Of a stretch of DNA of 64,000 nucleotides, positions 24,222 to 32,360 are shown one piece after another. This DNA comes from an uncultured Lachnospiraceae bacterium (GTDB lineage: Bacteria; Bacillota; Clostridia; Lachnospirales; Lachnospiraceae): contig CAMWFQ010000006.1 of NCBI GenBank assembly GCA_947173495.1, positions 1-64,000 of the forward strand, in the 5' to 3' direction. The translations under genes and the position numbers were made by a program. Within the stretch, counting starts at the first letter, position 1. The number at the start of each line of letters is the position of its first letter. The notes below the pieces were generated by a model. That model saw nothing but the letters and a program-made list of their open reading frames with translations. It was not told where the DNA came from and made no database searches.

Positions 24222-26075
24222 TTAAAACTCTTCTATATATTCCCCATACCACATCTGAAAAACATAAAACGACCAGAGCAAAGAACTGTAAACAATGAAA
24301 TCCGATTTTTCCTGCTTTTCAATCAGTTCCTTCACTTTTTCAGGATCAAAAATCCCCTGTCTTTTTAACCTGCCCGGCTCTGATAATCTCATAATCTCCG
24401 GTTTCAGCACCGTCCTCAGCCATTTACGCAACGGTACGCCGAATCCCTTTTTGGGGCGGTCCAGCATCTCTTTTGGCACATATTCGTACGCAAGTTCCTT
24501 TAACAGATATTTTTTTTCAAAAAAATGATATTTTAAACTATGAGAAACCTGAAAGGACCATTCTACAATACGGTGATCCAGGATCGGGCATCTTACTTCC
24601 AGAGAATACTTCATGGATGCACGATCCATCTTGGTCAGAATATCCTCCGGCAGATATGTCGTCATATCCAGCACCATTCTTTTTTCCTGCAGATTGGAAG
24701 TATGAATCCTTTTCTCCTGATCAAATTTCACATCCTGGGCAGAAGAAAGCAGTATTTTCTGTGCTTCCTCCGCAATCACATCTATAAAAAGCTGGCTCTT
24801 GTAGTTTTGATCCCGGTTTCGGATAAAGGCGCGGACTGTAGCCGGAACATGCGAAAGCAACGCATTGTTCCATGGCATCCTGCTTTCGATCATTCCCAGG
24901 AAATCCGCATGCTGTGCGATCCACGCCATATCATACATTTTATAGCCGCAGAACAATTCGTCTCCTCCATCTCCGGACAATGCCACTGTTACATGCTCTG
25001 ATGCCAGCTTAGATACCAGCATGGAGGGAAGCTGTGAAGAATCAGAGAACGGTTCATCATAATACATCGGTAATTGCTGCAGCATCTGCAGGATCTGCTC
25101 TTCCTTCATATACAGCTCATGATGACAGGTTCCGATATGCCTGGCAATCTCCGCTGCATATGGCGCTTCATCTCGCTCTTTATCATAAAATCCAATTGTA
25201 AAGGAGTCTACCGGCTTTTGGGAAACCTCCTGTGCAACAGCTGTAACAAGTGCAGAATCAATCCCGCCGCTTAAGAAGGTTCCCACAGGCACATCCGCCA
25301 CAAGTCTTTTGGAAACGGAATCTCTCAGTATATTTTTCAGCTGGTCCTTTGCTTCTTCTCTGTCTGTAATATTCTTCGGAGTATTTTTCCAGATGTCTAT
25401 TAAATCCCAGTATTTAAAGCTCTGAATTTGCCCCCTTTGATAGATAATGCAGGAGCCTGCCTCCACCTTAAAAGTATCCCTGAAAATCGTGGGGGGAGAT
25501 GCAATATATTTATTGCACAAAAAATGGCCGATGATGCGCTCGTCTATCTCCCTGGAAAAGGAGGGATACTTCATGATCGGCTTCAGTTCTGACGCAAAGA
25601 CAAACTCTTCTCCTTTATGATAATAATATAAGGGCTTTTTCCCCATGCGATCCCGTGCCAGGACGATTCTGTCCTGTTCCTCATCGTATATGGCAGCTGC
25701 AAACATTCCGTTAAACTTCTCAAAACAGCTGCATCCCCATTCCTGATAGGATGCTATGACAACTTCCGTATCACAGTTTGACCGGAAACAATAGCCCTTT
25801 TTCGTCAGCTCATTCCTGAGCTGAATATAATTGTAAATCTCACCGTTATATGTGATTACTATTTTTCCATCATTTGAGAGCATGGGCTGATGACCAAGCT
25901 CAGACAGATCCAGAATCGACAATCTGCGCTGAGCAAATCCCACGCCATATTCCGGCTTCTGTATCTCCCAAATGCCGCTGTCATTTGGTCCCCGATGGTA
26001 CATGGTATCATTCATTTCTTCCAGCAGCCCGCTCTTTATTAATTTTTTGCCCAGATACCCGCAAATACCACACAT
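24222..26075 (-). CDS. asnB: AsnB-type glutamine amidotransferase, copy 3
   Basis: 617 aa with Cys2 (CGICGYLGKK), YHRGPNDSG, NGEIYNY, the glutaminase domain block CDTEVVIASYQEWG, the synthetase motif SGGIDSALV near residue 266, LSGDGGDELFCGY, and MDRASMKYSLEVRCPILD. It belongs to the exosortase/EPS-type AsnB subgroup more than to copies 1 and 2 (impression from motifs). Its start is 1 base after the GT4 stop, with AGGGA 7 bases upstream inside that gene. Its GC is higher than that of copies 1 and 2, in line with the compositional change in this part of the locus. Likely role: amide formation on a glycan precursor; true asparagine synthesis cannot be excluded. Confidence 0.5.
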   Translation of the reverse strand: MCGICGYLGKKLIKSGLLEEMNDTMYHRGPNDSGIWEIQKPEYGVGFAQRRLSILDLSELGHQPMLSNDGKIVITYNGEIYNYIQLRNELTKKGYCFRSNCDTEVVIASYQEWGCSCFEKFNGMFAAAIYDEEQDRIVLARDRMGKKPLYYYHKGEEFVFASELKPIMKYPSFSREIDERIIGHFLCNKYIASPPTIFRDTFKVEAGSCIIYQRGQIQSFKYWDLIDIWKNTPKNITDREEAKDQLKNILRDSVSKRLVADVPVGTFLSGGIDSALVTAVAQEVSQKPVDSFTIGFYDKERDEAPYAAEIARHIGTCHHELYMKEEQILQMLQQLPMYYDEPFSDSSQLPSMLVSKLASEHVTVALSGDGGDELFCGYKMYDMAWIAQHADFLGMIESRMPWNNALLSHVPATVRAFIRNRDQNYKSQLFIDVIAEEAQKILLSSAQDVKFDQEKRIHTSNLQEKRMVLDMTTYLPEDILTKMDRASMKYSLEVRCPILDHRIVEWSFQVSHSLKYHFFEKKYLLKELAYEYVPKEMLDRPKKGFGVPLRKWLRTVLKPEIMRLSEPGRLKRQGIFDPEKVKELIEKQEKSDFIVYSSLLWSFYVFQMWYGEYIEEF

Positions 26076-26076
26076 A

Positions 26077-27219
26077 TTATGATCCCTGTATCCTTAAGTT
26101 TGCGAAGGTTTCAAGATATTCCCCCGCCTTTTCTCTCCAGCAGAATCTCTCTCTTGCCAGTGATTCGCTGATCTTGCCCATCTCAATTCTTTTTTGATCA
26201 TTTCTGCACAGATCGATCACCGCATCCACAAATCCGTCGATTGAGGCAGTCACTCCATTTCCTCTGATCAGTTCCGCGCTGCCGCCGCATGGCGTCATCA
26301 CAACCGGCACTCCCATTGCCATAGCCTCCAGTACAACATTGGGCATTCCCTCCCATGCCGAAGGTAGGATGAACAGATCTGCATCTTCGTAATAATCTTT
26401 TAATTCTGTCTTATTTTTGCTCCCTTCAAACCTAATGAAGGAGTCTGCTCTATATTGCTCCGCCAGTTTTTCCAGTTCACTCCGGTAAGGGCCATCTCCC
26501 ACAATCGTCAGCTTCACCTTCCTGCCGGCCCTGTCGTTTATTTCCTGCATATGTGGTATAATGTGCTGTAATCCTTTTCGTTCGATCAATCTTGACACAA
26601 ATAAAATATTAACAGATGTTCTGTCCTGCGTTACTGCCTGTTTACTCCTTGCAAAAAATCGGACATCTACTCCGTTATGGATGATGGTGACAGGATATCT
26701 GCTTTCAAATCTCAATGCGCGCTGCTGCAGGTCTTCACTGTTTGCAACCAAAGCGTCTGCATTCTTCCAGATGCATCGAATCGCCGGCGCCAGCAATTTG
26801 TAAACAATAGAGAACCTCTTTTGGGTCCCCGGTATATCCCCTCCTCCAAATCTCACCACATAGGGCATACGGTACTTCTTTTTCAGATAAATCCCGACCG
26901 GTCCGCTTGGAATACCAAAGAACACCTGACAGACATCAAATCTTTCCTGTTCCGCCAGCTGTCCTGCCTTGCGAAGCGCACTGTATAGATACGTAAGCAT
27001 TTCAAAAAAAGTACTCTTTTCCTCTCTTTTTCTCAGCGCTTTCACACGTATAATCTTTATATTTCCATGCTTTTCTTCATAAGCCAGATTTTGAAATCCT
27101 GCCGTTATGATGGTAACCTCATGCCCGGCTCCTGCATATTCATTTGTCAAATAATAACAGGCGTTTGCGCCGCCGCCGCCGAGGGGCGGGAATTCATGGG
27201 TAACAACTAATATCTTCAT
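26077..27219 (-). CDS. Glycosyltransferase family 4
   Basis: 380 aa GT-B enzyme. It begins ILVVTHEFPPLGGGGANACY with VIRFGGGD-like nucleotide-binding sequence (YVVRFGGGDIPG), and its donor half has ILFVSRLIERKGL, LTIVGDGPYR, FEGSKNKTEL, LPSAWEGMPNVVLEAMAMG and VVMTPCGGSAELI. It is overlapped by 4 bases (ATGA) by the upstream membrane GT2 gene, so the two are translationally coupled. A retaining sugar transferase of unknown donor in repeat-unit assembly. Confidence 0.5.
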   Translation of the reverse strand: MKILVVTHEFPPLGGGGANACYYLTNEYAGAGHEVTIITAGFQNLAYEEKHGNIKIIRVKALRKREEKSTFFEMLTYLYSALRKAGQLAEQERFDVCQVFFGIPSGPVGIYLKKKYRMPYVVRFGGGDIPGTQKRFSIVYKLLAPAIRCIWKNADALVANSEDLQQRALRFESRYPVTIIHNGVDVRFFARSKQAVTQDRTSVNILFVSRLIERKGLQHIIPHMQEINDRAGRKVKLTIVGDGPYRSELEKLAEQYRADSFIRFEGSKNKTELKDYYEDADLFILPSAWEGMPNVVLEAMAMGVPVVMTPCGGSAELIRGNGVTASIDGFVDAVIDLCRNDQKRIEMGKISESLARERFCWREKAGEYLETFANLRIQGS

Positions 27220-28160
27220 TTTTCCTCTGCATTCACTACCATTTCTTTAATACTGTACGGTGCATCCACATGCGTTCCAAAATAAATCTTCACCAGTATT
27301 TCGCTCATCAGTCCGAAGACAAACATCAGAACACCCATAATCATAAAAAATACAGTCAGTATGGGCGGAATAATATTCCTTGACATCTTATATCCTTCCA
27401 GAAACAGCACTACTGACCATATGCCGCATGCCCCTCCCAACAGACAAAACAAAATACCAAATGCTCCTAAAATGTGTAACGGTCTGGACGCATATTTATT
27501 CCAGAACCACACGGATATCATGTCCACAAATCCTTTAATCGTACGATGCCAGTTATATTTCGTCCTGCCGGAGGTTCTTGCACGGTGATTGACCACTATT
27601 TCTCCTACCTTAAATCCCTTGATCTCAAGGATCGCCGGAATAAAGCGGTGCTGTTCTCCATACAGATTGATGCCGCGGAAGCACTCTCTCCGATATACCT
27701 TGAGGGAACAGCCACTGTCATGGATCCCATCGTGGACAAGGATATGGCGGAGTGCATTGGCTCCTCTGGAAACAAAGCGCTTCATAAAGGTGTCTTTCCG
27801 ATACTTACGCCAGCCCGAAACCACATCATAATCATTATTCATCAGATAATTAACCATTCTGGGAATATCTGTAGGGTCATTCTGCCTGTCCCCATCCATG
27901 GTAACGATCAGATCTTTTTCCGCTGCCTTGATGCCTGCATCCATCGCAGCAGTCTGTCCGAAATTCTTACGGAACTGAATATACTTAAGCGGAACCAGTG
28001 TTCTGCAGATTTCGTCTGTCCGGTCGGAAGAGCCATCGTTGATAAAGATGATCTCATATTCATATCCGGCCTTCTCACAGGTCTCTTTAATTTCTCTGTG
28101 AAGCTCCGCCACATTTCCTTCTTCATTATATACGGGAACTACTACTGATAAACTTATCAT
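27216..28160 (-). CDS. Membrane GT2, polyprenyl-phosphate glycosyltransferase (GtrB/ArnC/DPM1 type)
   Basis: 314 aa. A GT-A domain (VVPVYNEEGNVAELH, FINDGSSDRTDEI, DxD in TMDGDRQNDP, HDSGCSLKVYRRE, RTSGRTKYNWHRTIKG) is followed by two membrane helices (about residues 228-255 and 262-290). This layout is that of enzymes making undecaprenyl-phosphate-linked sugars from a nucleotide sugar, used as donors outside the membrane by GT-C enzymes. It is the first gene of the leftward transcript from the divergent promoter region at 28199-28227. Confidence 0.5.
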   Translation of the reverse strand: MISLSVVVPVYNEEGNVAELHREIKETCEKAGYEYEIIFINDGSSDRTDEICRTLVPLKYIQFRKNFGQTAAMDAGIKAAEKDLIVTMDGDRQNDPTDIPRMVNYLMNNDYDVVSGWRKYRKDTFMKRFVSRGANALRHILVHDGIHDSGCSLKVYRRECFRGINLYGEQHRFIPAILEIKGFKVGEIVVNHRARTSGRTKYNWHRTIKGFVDMISVWFWNKYASRPLHILGAFGILFCLLGGACGIWSVVLFLEGYKMSRNIIPPILTVFFMIMGVLMFVFGLMSEILVKIYFGTHVDAPYSIKEMVVNAEEK

Positions 28161-28198
28161 TACTTTTTTCCTTTTTCTATTGTGGAATATTCTTATCT

Positions 28199-28227
28199 AT
28201 TTTACCCTTCTCCTGCAATTTAAGCAA
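28199..28227 (-). promoter_or_regulatory. Candidate leftward sigma-A promoter
   Basis: On the minus strand TTGCTT (28227-28222) and TAAAAT (28204-28199) are separated by exactly 17 bases, about 40 bases upstream of the membrane GT2 gene. It is a good candidate driver for the long leftward unit 28160 to 2205. Confidence 0.5.
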
Positions 28228-28277
28228 CATTTTATTTGCAAACTTGGCCGGAATTATAAAACTCAGGTAATTTTGGC

Positions 28278-28306
28278 TTGCTTACCCCAAAATGATGTTG
28301 TATCAT
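28278..28306 (+). promoter_or_regulatory. Candidate rightward sigma-A promoter for the plus-strand island
   Basis: TTGCTT (28278-28283) and TATCAT (28301-28306) are 17 bases apart. Transcription would start near 28313, at a palindrome (28313-28328). It shares the TTGCTT -35 and 17-base spacer with the leftward candidate. Confidence 0.5.
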
Positions 28307-28312
28307 AGGCAT

Positions 28313-28328
28313 ATGTGGCTATCCACAT
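28313..28328. promoter_or_regulatory. Palindrome at the expected start of the plus-strand transcript
   Basis: ATGTGG and CCACAT flank CTAT; flanking GC/GC bases could extend the stem with a 2-base bulge. The position, right after the -10 element and before AGGAGG (28346-28351), fits an operator or a 5' leader hairpin. Confidence 0.5.
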
Positions 28329-28359
28329 GCAAACAAGAGCTTTCCAGGAGGAATCATAA

Positions 28360-28629
28360 ATGAAAAAAATCATATTAAGAGCCTTAAATTTCTCATATTT
28401 CTTCACCTGCTGGTGGATTTTCCTTTCCATCAATGCCCACGCTTATATAGACCCCTCAGCCGTGACCTATCTGATTCAGGCTGTAGCGGCAGTTTTCATC
28501 GCTCTGGGCGCTATCGTTACGGTTTTCCGCCACAAGATCTTTGCCTTCTTCAAAAAGAACTCCAAAGCTTCCGAAAAGAGAGAGATCCATATGAAGGAGG
28601 ATATTGGGGAAGACGCTTCCGAAAAATAA
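28360..28629 (+). CDS. Small membrane protein with YIDPSAV motif
   Basis: 89 aa. A signal-like hydrophobic N-terminus (FSYFFTCWWIFLSINAHA, possible cleavage after HA) is followed by YIDPSAVTYLIQAVAAVF, a second hydrophobic helix, then a charged tail (KKNSKASEKRE). Proteins with a YIDP..VTYLIQ core recur near surface-polymer genes in clostridia (recollection, not searched). The start has a perfect AGGAGG 8 bases upstream. It is the first gene of the plus-strand island and is followed after 23 bases by the YidC fusion; it may be a partner or regulator of that enzyme in the membrane (inference). Function unknown. Confidence 0.5.
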   Translation: MKKIILRALNFSYFFTCWWIFLSINAHAYIDPSAVTYLIQAVAAVFIALGAIVTVFRHKIFAFFKKNSKASEKREIHMKEDIGEDASEK

Positions 28630-28652
28630 GGTAACGGCAAAGGAAAATCAAA

Positions 28653-30533
28653 ATGCAGATAATAGGGAACTTTTTTGGCGCGATTATGCTCCTTTGTTAT
28701 AACATTGTGCATAATTACGGTCTGGCCATCATTGTGTTTACATTACTGACCAAAATCATATTATTGCCGGTTTCTGTTATGGTCCAGAAGAATTCCATCA
28801 AAATGGTCAGGATGTATCCTGAGATCAACCGGATCAAGGCGAAGTATTTCGGCAACAAGGATATGATCTCCGAAGAGGAATATCAGCTTTATAAGAGAGA
28901 AAATTACCATCCCATGCTGGATCTGATTCCTGTGATCCTGCAACTGATCATTCTCATGGGGGTTGTGGATGGAATCCGGCGTCTGAATATCCCGGACAAA
29001 AGCTTTCTGGGTCTGGATCTGGGAGTCATTCCCATTCATGCCGGCGGAATCTCCATTCTGATACCGGTTATTGCCGCTCTGTCGGCATGGCTGATGTGCT
29101 TTACCCAGAACAAATCCAACGTGCTTCAGTCTGAACAGAGTAAACTGAACAAAATGACTACCCTGCTGATCTCAGTGGGGTTATCCTTATATCTGGGATT
29201 TTTCGTGGAGGCAGGGATCGGCTGCTATTGGATTGCCGGCAATCTCCTGTCTATTGCTGTTATGTATCTGCTGAATTTCTGCATCAATCCCAAAAAATAT
29301 ATTGATTATGCCGCCCTCGAAGAGAGCCGGAAGGAGCTCTCACAGCTGAGCCAGTATGCCGCCGGGTCAAATGGCCCCAAAGATAAAGAACTCACAGCGC
29401 TTGAGAAACGGGACTGCAGACGTTTTCAGAAATATGAAAATAAACAGCTGGTTTTTTATTCCGAAAAGAATGGGTTTTATAAATATTTCCGCAATGTGAT
29501 CGAGCTGATCCTGAAAAAAACGGATATCGTGGTCCACTATATTACAAGCGACCCTCATGATGAAGTTTTTCAAATCCAGAATGACAGCTTTCAGGTATAT
29601 TATATCAGCGAAAACAAGCTGATCGTCACGATGCTGAAGATGGATGCCGATATGGTCGTCATGACCATGCCGGATCTGCAGAAATATCATATCAAGCGTT
29701 CCATGGTGCGCAGCGATATTGAGTACGTATATATGGATCACGGTATGAACAGCCTGAACATGATGCTGCGGAAGCATGCCCTTGATGCTTTCGATACGGT
29801 CTTTGCATCCAACGATCTGGTATATCAGGAAATACGAGGCCAGGAGGCCGTCTATGGATTAAAAGAAAAGACCATTCTAAAATATGGATACGGACTGATC
29901 GATCGTATGATCTCAGAATATGAAAGTCAGGAGCCACGCGAGAATGATCCTAAGATCATCCTGATCGCCCCCTCCTGGCAGGAACATAATATTATGGAGT
30001 CCTGTATTGATGAAATTCTGCAAAATCTCCTGGGGCATGGCTATCACATTATTCTGCGGCCGCATCCTCAATATGTGAGACACTTTGAAGAGAAGCTGAA
30101 GGCTATGGAAAGCCGGTATTCGGAATATCCCGATTTTACCCTGCAGACGGATTTTTCCTCCAATGATACGGTATTTAATGCAGATATCTTGATGACAGAC
30201 TGGTCCGGCATCGCCTATGAATATTCCTTTACCACCTTAAAGCCCACCCTGTTCATCAATACACCTATGAAGGTTATGAACCCTGATTACCAGGAAATAG
30301 ATGTGGAACCCTTTGATATCATAATCAGAGACCGGATCGGAATTTCCGTGGAGCCGGATCATCTTGATGATTTGGGAGATATCGTCTCCAGACTTCTGTA
30401 TGAAGAAACCTACTCCAAAGACAGCATGAGAGAGCTGAGAGATCAATATCTTTACAATGTGTCCGGAAGCGGTCAGGTGGGAGCCGATTATATCATTCGC
30501 AGATTAATAGAATATTCAAAAAAAGGAGCTTAA
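28653..30533 (+). CDS. YidC/Oxa1-type insertase domain fused to CDP-glycerol-type phosphotransferase
   Basis: 626 aa. Residues 1 to about 220 form a complete YidC-like unit: NYGLAIIVFTLLTKIILLPV with Lys34 at the conserved Arg position of the hydrophilic groove, cytoplasmic hairpin PEINRIKAKY then EEYQLYKRENYHPMLDLIP, SFLGLDLG, and GIGCYWIAGNLLSI. After a linker (about 220-255), residues ~255-620 match the TagB/TagF (CDP-glycerol glycerophosphotransferase) family: EYVYMDHGMNSL, LKYGYGLIDRM, ILIAPSWQEHNI, ILRPHPQYV, ADILMTDWSGIAYEYSF and KPTLFINTPMK. No lipoprotein signal is present, unlike Gram-positive housekeeping YidC. It probably transfers a phospho-alcohol from a CDP donor to a membrane glycan, with YidC as anchor or lipid-facing module (inference). 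The next gene, 1 base away, could make the CDP donor. Confidence 0.5.
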   Translation: MQIIGNFFGAIMLLCYNIVHNYGLAIIVFTLLTKIILLPVSVMVQKNSIKMVRMYPEINRIKAKYFGNKDMISEEEYQLYKRENYHPMLDLIPVILQLIILMGVVDGIRRLNIPDKSFLGLDLGVIPIHAGGISILIPVIAALSAWLMCFTQNKSNVLQSEQSKLNKMTTLLISVGLSLYLGFFVEAGIGCYWIAGNLLSIAVMYLLNFCINPKKYIDYAALEESRKELSQLSQYAAGSNGPKDKELTALEKRDCRRFQKYENKQLVFYSEKNGFYKYFRNVIELILKKTDIVVHYITSDPHDEVFQIQNDSFQVYYISENKLIVTMLKMDADMVVMTMPDLQKYHIKRSMVRSDIEYVYMDHGMNSLNMMLRKHALDAFDTVFASNDLVYQEIRGQEAVYGLKEKTILKYGYGLIDRMISEYESQEPRENDPKIILIAPSWQEHNIMESCIDEILQNLLGHGYHIILRPHPQYVRHFEEKLKAMESRYSEYPDFTLQTDFSSNDTVFNADILMTDWSGIAYEYSFTTLKPTLFINTPMKVMNPDYQEIDVEPFDIIIRDRIGISVEPDHLDDLGDIVSRLLYEETYSKDSMRELRDQYLYNVSGSGQVGADYIIRRLIEYSKKGA

Positions 30534-30534
30534 A

Positions 30535-32346
30535 ATGCAGGCAGTAATACTGGCAGCCGGTATGGGCAAAAGATTAAAGGAACTGACACAAAACAATGCA
30601 AAGTGTATGGTTCAGGTAAACGGCATCACCCTGATTGAAAGAGCGCTTCGTATTCTGGATCGAAAGCATTTATCCCGGATCGTGGTGGTCGTAGGTTTCG
30701 AAAGCCGGAAACTGACGGATTTTATTCTCAGTCTGCAGATTGATACCCCAGTCGTCTTCGTCAACAACGATGTTTATGATAAGACCAATAATATCTATTC
30801 TCTTCTGTTGGCGAAAGAATATCTGACCAGAGAGGATACTCTTCTTCTGGAATCTGATATTATTTTCGAAGAAAATGTGATCGACGTGCTTCTTCAGGAT
30901 AAGCGTGAGAGTCTTGCTCTTGTGGATAAATTCGCCAGCTGGATGGACGGCACCTGCATGGAGCTGGATGAAGATGACGCTATCCGGGAATTCATTCCCG
31001 GCAAATACCTGAAATTTGAAGAAAAAGAGCATTACTACAAAACCGTTAATATCTATAAGTTCAGCAGCACTTTTTCCGCTAATGTCTATATTCCCTTTCT
31101 GGAGGCCTATTTTAAGGCAATGGGGGTCAACGAATACTATGAATCCGTGATTAAGCTGATCGCCATGCTGGAACGGAGCGGCATTCGGGCAAAGAGACTG
31201 ACCGGACAGGTATGGTACGAAATTGATGACGCCCAGGATCTGGATATTGCATCCACTCTCTTCGCTGACAGCACAGAAAAAAAATACGATGCCATCGCTT
31301 CCAGATATGGTGGATATTGGCGTTACCCGGCTCTTCTGGATTTCTGTTATCTGGTAAATCCCTATTTCCCTACGGAAAAGATGAAAGAAGAGATAAAGTC
31401 CAATTTTGACACCCTTCTTTCCCAATACCCTTCCGGAATGAGAGTCAATTCCCTGCTCGCTGCCAGAAACTTTGGGGTAAAGCAGGAGCACATTGTGGTT
31501 GGCAACGGAGCGGCGGAATTAATCAAGGCTTTGTTGGAAGGCCTTGAGGGCAGGTTGGGTATCATTCAACCCACTTTCGAGGAATATCATCATCGGTTTA
31601 AAGGAGAAATTGTGGCCTTTATCAGCCGGAAAGAAGATTTTTCCTATACAGCGGCAGACATCATGAATTTCTACGAAAAGCATCCTGTGGATCATCTGAT
31701 CCTGATCAATCCTGATAATCCTTCCGGCAACTATATCCGGCGAAAGGATGTGTTTCCGTTGATTGACTGGTGCCGCCAGAGGTCCGTTACTTTGGTGATT
31801 GACGAGAGCTTCATTGATTTTGCTGATGAGAACACCGAGCTTCAAAATACTTTTCTCTCCGAGCAGATACTGGCCCTTTATGACCAACTGTACGTGGTAA
31901 AGAGTATTTCAAAATCTTACGGTGTTCCCGGCTTACGATTAGGGGTTCTTGCCAGCGGCGATGAAGAAATGATCGCTGCCCTAAAAAAAGAGGTCTCCAT
32001 TTGGAACATCAATTCCTTTGCCGAGTTTTATATGCAGATCTCAGAAAAGTATAAAAGGGATTATATCAAATCTCTTGCCAGGATCCGGGAGGAGAGAAGC
32101 CGCCTTATTGAGCGGCTAAATCAGTACGGCTGTCTGAGAGCATTCCCTTCACAGGCAAATTATATCTTGTGTGAAATTATCGGAGGAAAAACAAGCAGGC
32201 AGATCGTAACCTGCCTGCTAAAGAACAATATATTAGCAAAGGATATCACTGCCAAAGCCGGTAATGGAAAGCAGTATCTGAGAATCGCTGTACGATCGGA
32301 AACCGATAATGAAAGGCTGCTGAAAGCCCTCCAGGATATCCATTAA
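30535..32346 (+). CDS. Bifunctional nucleotidyltransferase and CobD/HisC-like PLP enzyme
   Basis: 603 aa. Residues 1 to about 235 are a LicC-like nucleotidyltransferase: VILAAGMGKRLKELT, NAKCMVQVNG, FVNNDVYDKTNNIYSLLLA, LLLESDIIFEE and the late acidic YEIDDAQDL. Residues ~270-603 are a fold-type I PLP enzyme: VVGNGAAELIKALLEG, PTFEEYHHRF, INPDNPSGNYI, VIDESFIDF, the PLP lysine Lys460 in SISKSYGVPGLRLG, and YLRIAVRS. The PTFEEY motif resembles CobD-type phosphothreonine/phosphoserine decarboxylases more than HisC. A plausible job is making phosphoethanolamine (or aminopropanol phosphate) and activating it to a CDP derivative in one protein. PntC-like aminoethylphosphonate cytidylyltransferases also carry aminotransferase fusions, so this is an alternative. 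AGGAG lies 7-8 bases before the ATG. Confidence 0.5.
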   Translation: MQAVILAAGMGKRLKELTQNNAKCMVQVNGITLIERALRILDRKHLSRIVVVVGFESRKLTDFILSLQIDTPVVFVNNDVYDKTNNIYSLLLAKEYLTREDTLLLESDIIFEENVIDVLLQDKRESLALVDKFASWMDGTCMELDEDDAIREFIPGKYLKFEEKEHYYKTVNIYKFSSTFSANVYIPFLEAYFKAMGVNEYYESVIKLIAMLERSGIRAKRLTGQVWYEIDDAQDLDIASTLFADSTEKKYDAIASRYGGYWRYPALLDFCYLVNPYFPTEKMKEEIKSNFDTLLSQYPSGMRVNSLLAARNFGVKQEHIVVGNGAAELIKALLEGLEGRLGIIQPTFEEYHHRFKGEIVAFISRKEDFSYTAADIMNFYEKHPVDHLILINPDNPSGNYIRRKDVFPLIDWCRQRSVTLVIDESFIDFADENTELQNTFLSEQILALYDQLYVVKSISKSYGVPGLRLGVLASGDEEMIAALKKEVSIWNINSFAEFYMQISEKYKRDYIKSLARIREERSRLIERLNQYGCLRAFPSQANYILCEIIGGKTSRQIVTCLLKNNILAKDITAKAGNGKQYLRIAVRSETDNERLLKALQDIH

Positions 32347-32360
32347 TGCCTCATTATTTT

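Noticed and set aside
27546-28148. 200-codon plus-strand open frame
   Set aside because: Antisense to the membrane GT2 gene; no start signal and no family resemblance.
30670-31491. 273-codon minus-strand open frame
   Set aside because: Antisense to the nucleotidyltransferase-PLP fusion, which has strong motifs in both domains and a good ribosome site.
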